A stretch of DNA of 24,908 nucleotides, taken from contig JAJAZG010000208.1 in assembly GCA_026785865.1 (NCBI GenBank), positions 1 to 24,908 of the forward strand, written 5' to 3'. Shown here in pieces: positions 14,955-22,795 of this stretch. The notes beneath the pieces were generated by a model. It was not told where the DNA came from. It searched no databases and saw nothing but the letters and a program-made list of their open reading frames with translations. A program made the position numbers and the translations under genes. This DNA comes from Pseudanabaena sp. CAN_BIN31 (lineage in GTDB: Bacteria; Cyanobacteriota; Cyanobacteriia; Pseudanabaenales; Pseudanabaenaceae). How positions within the stretch are numbered: position 1 is the first letter of the stretch; each line of letters begins with the position of its first letter.

Positions 14955-15853
14955 TGTCGAATTTACCGCCCGAAGTTATCAAACTGCGATCGCAACTAAC
15001 CGAATCAATCTCCATCGATCTTGCTGATAAAATCCAATTTTGCCTAGTCTCAACAAGCTTCACCAGTGAACTTATTTTGACTAGCTATGTCAGTGAGGGG
15101 CTAGCTAAAAACGAGCAAGATTCACCGATTTTGCTATTGCATGGTTTCGATAGTTCTCTCTTTGAGTTTCGCCGACTACTACCAAAACTGGCATCTTCGC
15201 ATCAAACTTTTGCGATGGATCTATTTGGCTTCGGTTTAACAGAACGTTTTCCCAATCTTCAAGTTAGCCCTGAATTCATTAAAGAACATCTTTACTATTT
15301 TTGGAAAACCGCGATCGCCAAGCCAATAATTTTAGTCGGCGCATCAATGGGTGGTGCAGCCGCGATCGACTTTGCGCTCACCTATCCCGATGTGGTAAAA
15401 AAGTTGATCCTGATTGGTAGCGCAGGAATGCGAAAAGGCACATCGGCGGGTAAATTTTTGATTCCACCTTTGGATCGCATGGCAACAGATTTTTTACGCA
15501 GTCCTAAAGTTCGTCGTGACGTGAGCATCAGAGCCTATGCTGATTCTAGCTTTGTTACACCCGACGCAGAGGTTTGTGCATCGCTCCATTTAGCCATGCC
15601 TCGGTGGAGTGAATCCTTAATCTCATTTACCAAAAGCGGCGGCTATGGTTCTTTTGCGAAGCAATTAGCATATTTAAAACAAGATACTCTAATTCTCTGG
15701 GGCGATCGCGATCGCATTCTCGGCACAAAAGATGCAGCTAAGTTCCAATCAATTATCCCCAATAACAAACTGGTCTGGATTGAAAATAGCGGTCATGTTC
15801 CGCATCTGGAACGTTCGGCAATTACTGCTCAAGAGATTCTTAAATTCATTTAA
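14954..15853 (+). CDS. Alpha/beta-fold hydrolase
   Basis: A 299-residue alpha/beta hydrolase. The oxyanion region is ILLLHGFDSSLFEFRRLLP and the nucleophile elbow is GASMGG, with Ser131. The acid is probably Asp251 or Asp253 in WGDRDRIL and the base is His281 in SGHVPHLE. DLFGFGLTERFP is typical of esterase and haloperoxidase-like members. The substrate cannot be deduced. The start ATG overlaps the stop of the upstream membrane-protein gene by one base. Confidence 0.88.
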   Translation: MSNLPPEVIKLRSQLTESISIDLADKIQFCLVSTSFTSELILTSYVSEGLAKNEQDSPILLLHGFDSSLFEFRRLLPKLASSHQTFAMDLFGFGLTERFPNLQVSPEFIKEHLYYFWKTAIAKPIILVGASMGGAAAIDFALTYPDVVKKLILIGSAGMRKGTSAGKFLIPPLDRMATDFLRSPKVRRDVSIRAYADSSFVTPDAEVCASLHLAMPRWSESLISFTKSGGYGSFAKQLAYLKQDTLILWGDRDRILGTKDAAKFQSIIPNNKLVWIENSGHVPHLERSAITAQEILKFI

Positions 15854-15890
15854 CCTCACCCCTAACCCCTCTCCTTGCAAAGGAGAGGGG
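15854..15890. repeat. Dispersed hairpin repeat between hydrolase and mobA
   Basis: CCTCACCCCTAACCCC leads into a perfect hairpin with 11-bp arms at 15866-15876 and 15880-15890 around GCA. I know this CCCTCTCC-rich sequence as a common dispersed repeat in cyanobacterial and other genomes. It starts right after the hydrolase stop and ends 15 bp before mobA, so it may weaken read-through. Confidence 0.75.
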
Positions 15891-15905
15891 AACAAGAAAA
15901 ATTTT

Positions 15906-16511
15906 ATGAAAATTATTGCGATCGTGCTGTCTGGTGGCAAAAGCTCAAGAATGGGAAGAGATAAGGCTTTATTAGAAATTAACGGTGAAACTCTATTATT
16001 AAAAACTTGTCAAACTGCTTTGCAAGTCGCTGATTCAGTTTATGTAGTAGCAAGAAGTCAGGAGCAATATCAAAATGCGATCGCCCCAAACGCACCGCAA
16101 TTTTCGCTCGTATTAGATCAACAATTTGATGGAGCTTTAGTTGGTTTTTGGCAAGGAATTCAGGCGATCGCTAGTCCTGCTGATTGGATTTTATTACTTG
16201 CTTGCGATTTACCAAATCTTCAAGCTGATATTTTGCAAATTTGGGCTAATCAGTTAACAGATTTGCCTGAAAGTGCGATCGCCAATTTACCACGTTATGT
16301 AGATGAGAACTCGCAAAAGCAATGGGAACCTCTATGCGGTTTCTATCGTTGGCAATGTCAAGATTCTCTCAAGGAATTTATTGAAGACGGTGGGCGATCG
16401 TTTCAAAAATGGTTAAGCGATCGCGAAGTAATTGAAATAGCGATCGCGCCTTCATTGATGCTATTTAATTGTAATACTCCCGATGATTTTCGCTCTATTG
16501 AAAACGATTAA
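15906..16511 (+). CDS. mobA: Molybdenum cofactor guanylyltransferase
   Basis: A 201-residue nucleotidyltransferase from the ATG at 15906. It begins MKIIAIVLSGGKSSRMGRDK, the GTP-binding signature LxGGxSxRMGxDK of MobA, and continues with LLLACDLPNL, the metal-binding Asp strand, and EPLCGFYR. MobA links GMP to molybdopterin to form the guanine dinucleotide cofactor of enzymes such as nitrate reductase. The open frame extends upstream to 15732, but that part lies inside the hydrolase gene and the dispersed repeat, so the shorter start is preferred. HIP1 sites are frequent. Confidence 0.92.
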   Translation: MKIIAIVLSGGKSSRMGRDKALLEINGETLLLKTCQTALQVADSVYVVARSQEQYQNAIAPNAPQFSLVLDQQFDGALVGFWQGIQAIASPADWILLLACDLPNLQADILQIWANQLTDLPESAIANLPRYVDENSQKQWEPLCGFYRWQCQDSLKEFIEDGGRSFQKWLSDREVIEIAIAPSLMLFNCNTPDDFRSIEND

Positions 16512-16583
16512 TAAAAGAAGTATTATTGCGTTGGTAGGGTTGTTTAGATTTTTAGCCTTTTTCCAAGAACAAATAATCTAAGC

Positions 16584-17801
16584 TTATTGAAGTTTAAGTT
16601 GTTCGTTAGCAGATTCATAGACTTTTAAGGCAAGAAGTTGATGTTTTTTCTTGGTTTCGTTGGTTGTAGGAATTATTTCAGGCACTTCACGAATTAAAGC
16701 TTTATATGTTCTACTGATTGTTGCTATTCTGGCATCAGGTTTAGCTTCCTCAAGGATATCTCCTTTATAAGAATAATTTGTTCCAAGATCGGATATTCCA
16801 AACTTCCAGCCAATTTTGTCAACTTTAAAGAGATCGCCTATAATTTCAATCTGTCTTATTTCTAGAGACTCAATCCTATTAACTACCTCAAGAGTTTCAT
16901 GAAGCAATAAAAGATTAGCTTCAACACAACCGCCTCTGCTTATAGTAGGTGAACCCCATTCAAGCCTAATTCCTGTCCCAGAAGTAATTAAAGATTTAAG
17001 GAAAGTGCTATATTTACCAGCTATTTTTTTATTGCCTGTCAAAATAGAATTTTGTAAATCATTTACATTACTTCCAATTCTGATTAAATTTAAAAGCTTA
17101 TCCGTAGCATCGCCTGCTATAGAATTACCCAAGAGATCAGCATCAAAAAATGATGACGCAAGCTCTACTTGAAATGATCCTTGTGAAACTGCAAATACAT
17201 TAAAACTTGATTTTTGGACGATTTCTTTGGCTTCAAGCCCTGACGATTTACCTTTGGAAACATTCAATTCATTCATCAAGGATTGAAAGGCAGCAAGAAT
17301 ATTTCCAAGTCCAGAGGCAGGGAATTCATTAGGATATTTATCCGATAAAGGCTGTAAAACTAAATTTACAATTTCTCTTGTCTTTGAAATTGCATTCCGA
17401 ATAACTTTTTGAGAGATTACTTGTGGTAACGTTTCTGGATCACATTTAAGAAATGAGCCTTCTAGTGGTAAGTAATCTTCATCTAAATTCTCTAGAGCAA
17501 TTTTTTCAAAAGCCCATGAAGAAGTCATATGAGAGTAATTTAATTCATATAAAAAATCATTCTCAGACTTGATAAAGGCTTGTCGTAAAGATATTTCTCC
17601 TGTTCTAATGGCTTGCAGTCTATCAAGCGAAACTAACATATATAGCCATAAATCATATTCTTCCTCTTCATCTACCCATAGCGCCAAAAAAATCTTTCCA
17701 GCTTGATTCTTACAAGCTAGAAGTCTTGCCCCATTAAATTGAATATATATTTCTAACACTTCAAGAGTGCCTAAATTAGTAGAATTAGCAAGGAATTCCA
17801 T
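16584..17801 (-). CDS. Hypothetical protein, probably DUF6575 family
   Basis: A 405-residue soluble protein. The N-terminal part (YIQFNGARLLACKNQAGKIF, then LALWVDEEEEYDLWLYMLVS) resembles what I remember as DUF6575. The middle (about 130-300) includes FNVFAVSQGSFQVELASS and a helix-rich segment. The C-terminal part (WGSPTISRGGCVEANLL and later YKALIREVPEI) is unassigned. No catalytic motif or membrane segment is evident. It follows the smaller - strand gene by 18 bp. Both are AT-rich and lack HIP1 sites, unlike the genes around them, so the pair was probably acquired horizontally. The function is unknown; a two-gene toxin-antitoxin or defence unit is speculation. Confidence 0.75.
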   Translation of the reverse strand: MEFLANSTNLGTLEVLEIYIQFNGARLLACKNQAGKIFLALWVDEEEEYDLWLYMLVSLDRLQAIRTGEISLRQAFIKSENDFLYELNYSHMTSSWAFEKIALENLDEDYLPLEGSFLKCDPETLPQVISQKVIRNAISKTREIVNLVLQPLSDKYPNEFPASGLGNILAAFQSLMNELNVSKGKSSGLEAKEIVQKSSFNVFAVSQGSFQVELASSFFDADLLGNSIAGDATDKLLNLIRIGSNVNDLQNSILTGNKKIAGKYSTFLKSLITSGTGIRLEWGSPTISRGGCVEANLLLLHETLEVVNRIESLEIRQIEIIGDLFKVDKIGWKFGISDLGTNYSYKGDILEEAKPDARIATISRTYKALIREVPEIIPTTNETKKKHQLLALKVYESANEQLKLQ

Positions 17802-17819
17802 AAACTTTAGTGCCTAGCA

Positions 17820-18200
17820 CTAAGATAAAACTTTGAATAAAGAACACGGATCGATATTTCGATTTAGCCATAAAGTGTGATGCGTATCTCCAGTATTTTG
17901 TGATGGGGTATTTTTTATTTTGCCTGAGTCTATAGATAAGCATCCTTTTGCTAGTTTTTTGCTCCGTAGTGAACGAATGGATGTTCTCGCAAGTTCTGTT
18001 GCCTCAATATCTGTAAAGACAGATAAACCACATGATTGACATTCCAACTCAGGAGCAAGATTTTTCTTAGATCTTTCTCTAAAAGATAAAAAATCTTTTG
18101 CAGTTGGCGGGTCGCTATCCACTAGATAGAAAACTACCATTTCTGAATGATTTGCATCTAGCGGCGGACAATTAGGAGGCAAATGGTCACAGAATTGCAT
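17820..18200 (-). CDS. Small hypothetical protein, partner of the DUF6575-like gene
   Basis: A 126-residue protein with a Cys-rich beginning (MQFCDHLPPNCPP), a CQSCGLSVF segment that might bind metal, and a basic middle (RTSIRSLRSKKLAKG). No family is named with confidence. Proteins with a similar FCDxLPPxCPP start and a GLSVF motif occur in other bacteria as far as I recall. It is the first gene of a two-gene - strand unit, with its stop 18 bp before the next start. It has no HIP1 site. Confidence 0.7.
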   Translation of the reverse strand: MQFCDHLPPNCPPLDANHSEMVVFYLVDSDPPTAKDFLSFRERSKKNLAPELECQSCGLSVFTDIEATELARTSIRSLRSKKLAKGCLSIDSGKIKNTPSQNTGDTHHTLWLNRNIDPCSLFKVLS

Positions 18201-18458
18201 AGATTGAAGTTGAGCTTTATAGTCTAGCTAGGATTATTTCACTAGATTTACCAGAAAATATAATATCACAAAATGTAAAGTGCTATGTGTCGATTATGAA
18301 TTGCGTTTGAAATCGATATACGATGTGCAACTTAAAGTCTGCAAGCGTTAATTATACTTGTCTCCACAAAAGAGGGAGCTTTTTTATCTTGCATTTCGCC
18401 CCACTTTCTTAAAAAAGAAGGTGGGACGGGGCTAGAAACCCTAAGCCGCAGTGGGGGA
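18201..18458. other. Intergenic DNA between the two-gene unit and pgm
   Basis: AT-rich, presumably with the promoter of the two-gene unit at the low-coordinate end. A hairpin lies 33 bp beyond the pgm stop: arms 18400-18410 and 18415-18425, nearly perfect, loop AAAA, flanked by GCCCC and GGGGC. It could terminate pgm on the - strand. Nothing else was recognised. Confidence 0.55.
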
Positions 18459-20093
18459 CTATGTAATTACCGTAGGTCGATCGCGTCCTGTTAAAGTCTT
18501 GATTTGCGCGAGTTGATCGGCAATATCAATTAACTCTTTTAGAGCTTCTTGAGGATCAAGGGAATGCTTCGCAATATTTGGCTCATAGCTCTCAACATAG
18601 AGGCGAAGTGTTGCGCCTTCAGTGCCAGTACCCGACAAACGGAATACTATGCGTGAGTCATCGGTGAATCCAATCCGAATCCCTTGCTTGGTGCTAATAC
18701 TGCCATCAATGGGATCGGTGTAGCTGAAGTCATCACAGAACGCGACTTCATAATTACCAAATTTTTGACTTGGTAAATCGGCAAATTTGGCGCGGAGATT
18801 GTCGATTAGGGTGTTGGCGCGATCGCTATCGACACCTTCATAATCATGACGCGAATAGAAATTGCGTCCGTAAAGTTGCCAATGTTCTTTAACGATCGCC
18901 TCAACCGATTGCTGACGCGCAGCCAAAACATTCAACCAGAATAGAACTGCCCAAAGTCCATCCTTTTCGCGGACATGATTGGAACCTGTACCAAAGCTCT
19001 CTTCACCGCAGAGAGTCGCTAACCCAGCATCTAGCAAATTCCCGAAGAACTTCCAACCCGTAGGAGTTTCATAACATTCGATTCCCAAACGTGCGGCTAC
19101 GCGATCGGGAGCTTGACTGGTGGGCATCGAACGTGCAATGCCAGCGAGTCCGCCTTTATATGCGGGGACATGGTGAGCATTAGCGGCAAGAATTGCGAGG
19201 CTGTCGCTGGGCGTAACAAAAAATTTATGTCCTAAGATCATATTGCGATCGCCGTCACCATCGGAAGCCGCCCCAAAATCGGGCGCATCTTCGCCATAAA
19301 GCACATCAACGAGATCGTGAGCGTAAACCAAGTTGGGATCGGGATGTCCACCGCCAAAGTCTTCGAGGGGTACGCAAGATTGCAAGGCGCTAGCAGGTGC
19401 GCCCAAGCGCTTGACGAGAATTTCTTCAGCGTAAGGACCTGTTACCGCGTGCATTCCATCGAAGCACATCCGAAATGTGGGGGAGGCTAGTAACAATTTG
19501 ATGCGATCAAAATCAAATAGCTCGCCCATTAGTTCGGCATAATCGGCAACGGAATCGATAACGGCGATCGCGGTGCTACCGATTTGAGTTTCACCTAGCT
19601 GATCGAGATCGAGATCATCGGCTTCAAGGATTTTGTATTCGGAAATAGTTTTGCTGATGTTATAAATCGCATCAGTGATTTTTTCAGGTGCGGGGCCACC
19701 ATTGCTGGTGTTGTACTTAATGCCAAAGTCGCCATCTTTACCTGCGGGGTTATGGCTAGCCGAGAGGATGATCCCGCCGAAAGCGTTGTATTTGCGAATA
19801 ATGCAGGAAGCCGCAGGTGTCGATAAGATCCCGCCGCGTCCAACTAAGATTTTGCCAAAGCCATTGGCGGCTGCCATTTTGATGATCACTTGGATCGCAT
19901 GGCGGTTGTAATAGCGTCCATCACCGCCAATAACGAGGGTTTGTCCTGCAAATCCTTCGAGACTATCAAAGATTGATTGAACAAAATTTTCGAGATAATT
20001 AGCTGTTTGAAAAACGGTAACTTTTTTTCTAAGTCCAGAAGTACCAGGCTTTTGGTCAGAAAATGGGGATGTGGAGACGACTTTTATACTCAT
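18459..20093 (-). CDS. pgm: Alpha-D-glucose phosphate-specific phosphoglucomutase
   Basis: A 544-residue phosphohexomutase converting glucose 1-phosphate and glucose 6-phosphate, at the entry and exit of glycogen and sugar-nucleotide metabolism. The four active-site loops are present: the phosphoserine loop SASHNPAG (Ser113), the metal-binding loop DGDGDRN (Asp278, Asp280, Asp282), the sugar-binding loop CGEESFG (Glu364, Glu365, Ser366) and the phosphate-binding loop RLSGTGTEGATLR. The length is typical. The start MSIKVVSTSPFSDQKPGTSG is natural for the family. HIP1 sites mark it as resident. Confidence 0.96.
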   Translation of the reverse strand: MSIKVVSTSPFSDQKPGTSGLRKKVTVFQTANYLENFVQSIFDSLEGFAGQTLVIGGDGRYYNRHAIQVIIKMAAANGFGKILVGRGGILSTPAASCIIRKYNAFGGIILSASHNPAGKDGDFGIKYNTSNGGPAPEKITDAIYNISKTISEYKILEADDLDLDQLGETQIGSTAIAVIDSVADYAELMGELFDFDRIKLLLASPTFRMCFDGMHAVTGPYAEEILVKRLGAPASALQSCVPLEDFGGGHPDPNLVYAHDLVDVLYGEDAPDFGAASDGDGDRNMILGHKFFVTPSDSLAILAANAHHVPAYKGGLAGIARSMPTSQAPDRVAARLGIECYETPTGWKFFGNLLDAGLATLCGEESFGTGSNHVREKDGLWAVLFWLNVLAARQQSVEAIVKEHWQLYGRNFYSRHDYEGVDSDRANTLIDNLRAKFADLPSQKFGNYEVAFCDDFSYTDPIDGSISTKQGIRIGFTDDSRIVFRLSGTGTEGATLRLYVESYEPNIAKHSLDPQEALKELIDIADQLAQIKTLTGRDRPTVIT

Positions 20094-20135
20094 TAAAATT
20101 GCAAGCTATAAATGTTTTGAATAAATGCTCTAAGT

Positions 20136-20190
20136 AAACCCAAAGAAGCTGTGGCGCACGCTGTGCGTGCACCACAGCTTCTTTGGGTTT
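20136..20190. repeat. Long palindrome between GTPase and pgm genes
   Basis: Arms of 26 bases at 20136-20161 and 20165-20190 with one mismatch and a TGT loop. The outer part is AAACCCAAAGAAGCT and the inner part is GCGCACGC. Elements of the same design lie at 24444-24490 and 24703-24755. It sits 37 bp beyond the GTPase stop on the - strand, so it may terminate that gene before pgm. Confidence 0.85.
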
Positions 20191-20227
20191 TAAGTTTTCT
20201 TTTGCCTACTTACTTAAAATGCGATCG

Positions 20228-21664
20228 CTAGATCTTTCTAAGTCGGCGCAAATCAATTTTAGCGCGGAGTTCATCTTTGATTCTTGCCAAGATCGAATCT
20301 TCATCAATAGTGTCTAAAATTCGCTTAACCACAGCTTTAGGACCATCGGCTCCCCATGATGCACCGTTGGCGAGATATTCCTTCGTCACCAGCCCTAGCG
20401 CGTAAGTCGAAAAACCTGCCACACCTGCTTGGGCGATCGCCACTGATACATAACCTCCCAAAGTCAAACCACCAGTCGCAGGCGCAGCAATACCGAGCAA
20501 ACCTTTGAGCGAACTCAAGCCAAAATTAGCCAGAAATTCACTGGCGCTGATGCCGCCCATGCCGATCGCAATTTTTTGCATCAGCGAAATTGCGCCGCGA
20601 TTGCTCATATTGATGCCATAAAGCTTAGAAAGCGCCACGATCATCGAGACATCAATAATCGCGGTACTAATCACATCAATTACTGTAAAAGGATTAACGG
20701 CGATCGCTACGGCTTGGGTAATTACACAATTCCAGATAATCCGATTGGCTTGGCGATCGCGCACAAACATTTTGCGCTGCACCACGCGCTCTTGCACCAT
20801 ATCCGCAAACAGCATCGTGTTTAGAGCGATTAAAGATTTGCCTTCGCGATCGAGTACCTCCAAAATTTTCAGTTTGAGATCCTCAATCTGCGGCTTACCC
20901 GTCACTAACTCAGCTTCAAAAGAGCCGTCGGGCTGACGGATTGCTTTGGCAACAAGGGGAGAAGCTGCGGTCATCACAATTTCATCTTTAGTTAATAACT
21001 CACGCACTCGTTCATCGCGAATTTTGGCATAAATTGCCATGCGATCGTCGGGCGGATATTGGTCAATTTTGTTAAATACTAGCAAAATTGGTTTGCTTGC
21101 GCCCCTTAGTTCCGATAACGCATCATATTCAACCTTAGTAATATCTCCCGCCACCACAAATAAAATTAAATCCGCCTGTTGCGCGATTCTCTTCGCAAGT
21201 TCCGCCCGACCTTCCCCATCAACTTCATCAATTCCGGGTGTATCGATTAACTCGATTCTCGCTTCACCGCGCCCTTGAAATGATGCTCTAAGAATCGTGC
21301 GATCGCCGTTAGTTTGCATTGCCTCCCGCGATATCTGCCATTCAGCCGCTTGACGACTGGTCGTTACCCCATGCAGTGGGCCCGTCTCGAAAACTTGACC
21401 ACCCATCAGCGCATTTAGTACCGACGATTTACCACGCCCCACCATGCCAAATACGGCAATTTGCAAAACTTGGCGCTCTAACTTGTCCAGCATTTGCTGA
21501 AGCTCTTCTAGTGGCTCCTCTAATCCGCGCCGTTCTCGCTCTGATAAATCCAGATTTGCCACAATATCTTGCAATGTGCGTTGTGCTTGACGATAATTTA
21601 GCTCTTCAAAAATCTCATCAAAGCTGAGAAAGTTTTCATCTTGTGGCATAACATCGCTAGGCAT
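20228..21664 (-). CDS. Era-like GTPase with C-terminal membrane region (DUF697 type)
   Basis: A 478-residue protein. After a helical N-terminal region (about 20-65, charged, coiled-coil-like) comes a G domain: P-loop GMVGRGKSS (73-81), a G2 threonine in GVTTSR, G3 DTPG (141-144) and G4 NKID (198-201). The C-terminal part has hydrophobic stretches (VITQAVAIAVNPFTVIDVIS and GLLGIAAPATGGLTLGGYVS) as in the DUF697 region of cyanobacterial GTP-binding proteins. It is probably membrane-associated; the cellular role is unknown. HIP1 sites occur within it. Confidence 0.85.
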   Translation of the reverse strand: MPSDVMPQDENFLSFDEIFEELNYRQAQRTLQDIVANLDLSERERRGLEEPLEELQQMLDKLERQVLQIAVFGMVGRGKSSVLNALMGGQVFETGPLHGVTTSRQAAEWQISREAMQTNGDRTILRASFQGRGEARIELIDTPGIDEVDGEGRAELAKRIAQQADLILFVVAGDITKVEYDALSELRGASKPILLVFNKIDQYPPDDRMAIYAKIRDERVRELLTKDEIVMTAASPLVAKAIRQPDGSFEAELVTGKPQIEDLKLKILEVLDREGKSLIALNTMLFADMVQERVVQRKMFVRDRQANRIIWNCVITQAVAIAVNPFTVIDVISTAIIDVSMIVALSKLYGINMSNRGAISLMQKIAIGMGGISASEFLANFGLSSLKGLLGIAAPATGGLTLGGYVSVAIAQAGVAGFSTYALGLVTKEYLANGASWGADGPKAVVKRILDTIDEDSILARIKDELRAKIDLRRLRKI

Positions 21665-21951
21665 AACTTGTGTGGTACGAAACTGTGGTAGGAAACATTT
21701 TCAAGGAACTATACTTATAATATGCGAGTCTTAAGGGGTAACAATTTACTCACAAGCTCAGTTTTATATTTAGTATAAAACTGGTATAAAAAGGCTGTCT
21801 TTTTAAGTGAGATGTTGTTAAAGTTGCTAGAAAGTTACTCTCGGATTATTGTTATCTTTGACTTCTAACTTTTCAAGTCTCAGTCATGCATTTGTCTTGG
21901 CGTTCCAAATCTCAAATAAACCTCATAAATAGTATTGTAGCTAGGAAAAAT
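21665..21951. other. Divergent intergenic region between GTPase and Tic22 genes
   Basis: Should hold the promoters of both genes. An A/T hairpin AAAAAG-GCTGT-CTTTTT lies near 21788. The sequence GTATAAAACTGGTATAAAAAG just before it is promoter-like, but I cannot place -35 and -10 elements with confidence. A short open frame from 21886 runs into Tic22 but lacks family similarity. Confidence 0.4.
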
Positions 21952-22752
21952 ATGTCTGTATTCAAGTCGTTGGTTAGTCTAGCAGCCACCGCAGGTGTCG
22001 CGGGAGCGATCGCTGTTAGTCCTATATTTACTCTCAAAGCTGAAGCCCTGACCGAAGCTCAAGTTTTGGAGAGATTGGGCAGTATTCCTGTTTTCACGAT
22101 TACCGATGATAAAGGCGCACCCCTCTTAGGCGCAGTTCCGCCGCAACCAAATGCTAAGCCCGATGACAGTCAGCTTTTGTTTTTCTTCCTTGGTCCTGAC
22201 GAAGCACAAATGATGCTCAGTCAAGTCCAAAAATCCAATCCTGAAGTTGGCAAAAAAGCGCAAATCATCGTGCGCTCGATGAACGATGCCTATCAAGTAA
22301 TTCGTCAGAACAAAGATAAGAAAGTCGTTTTTCAGTTTATTCCTGCCAAGGCAAGTATTGACTCAGCACGAACAATCTTGACCGCTCAAGGTGTGGCGGC
22401 TGACAAAATTCCTGTTGTGCCTGTGTTCTTTGCAATTGGTGGTCAAGATAAGAGTCAAGGCTTGCTAACCATGAGCATCGATCAAAATGGCAAGAAGGAA
22501 CAAGTCGTACCTTTCTTCCTTGATAAAACCGATCTCCAGAACTTGCTCGATCGCGCTAGCAAAGATCAACCAGATGTTACCAAGGCAACGAAAATCCAAG
22601 TTACGTCTCTGTTTCAAGTCCTAGACTCGATGGTAGCTAAGGATAATAAGCCCAATCCTGAAGTTGATCGCTTCCAGTTTGTGCCATCGCGTACTTCTTT
22701 TGACTACATTATCAAAAATAGTAAGCAACCCGCGACACCAGCTAAAAAGTAA
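21952..22752 (+). CDS. Tic22-family protein
   Basis: A 266-residue protein from the ATG at 21952, preceded by AGGAAAAAT. It starts with a signal peptide (MSVFKSLVSLAATAGVAGAI and then AVSP), predicted to be cut near TLKAEALT. The mature part has the repeated Tic22 pattern: the strand IPVFTITDDKGAPLL, then LLFFFLGPDEAQMMLSQVQK, and in the second half VVPVFFAIGG and VVPFFLDKTDLQNLLDRASK. Cyanobacterial Tic22 is located in the thylakoid or periplasm and is linked to outer-membrane biogenesis. The in-frame upstream ATG at 21886 would bury the signal peptide behind 22 residues and is not preferred. A strong terminator follows. Confidence 0.9.
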   Translation: MSVFKSLVSLAATAGVAGAIAVSPIFTLKAEALTEAQVLERLGSIPVFTITDDKGAPLLGAVPPQPNAKPDDSQLLFFFLGPDEAQMMLSQVQKSNPEVGKKAQIIVRSMNDAYQVIRQNKDKKVVFQFIPAKASIDSARTILTAQGVAADKIPVVPVFFAIGGQDKSQGLLTMSIDQNGKKEQVVPFFLDKTDLQNLLDRASKDQPDVTKATKIQVTSLFQVLDSMVAKDNKPNPEVDRFQFVPSRTSFDYIIKNSKQPATPAKK

Positions 22753-22756
22753 AAAC

Positions 22757-22785
22757 AAAAAAAGGGCGCTATGCGCCCTTTTTTT
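22757..22785. terminator. Bidirectional rho-independent terminator
   Basis: A7-GGGCGC-TAT-GCGCCC-T7, arms 22757-22769 and 22773-22785. It lies between convergent genes, 4 bp after the Tic22 stop and 10 bp before the end of the DUF3086-like gene. The A and T tracts make it work in both directions. Confidence 0.95.
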
Positions 22786-22795
22786 GTGTGAAGTT

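Noticed and set aside
15732..15905. N-terminal extension of MobA
   Set aside because: This part overlaps the hydrolase gene and the dispersed hairpin repeat; MobA proteins start right before the LSGG motif, as from 15906.
21886..21951. N-terminal extension of Tic22 from the upstream ATG
   Set aside because: It would bury the signal peptide; the ATG at 21952 has an AGGA element at a good distance.
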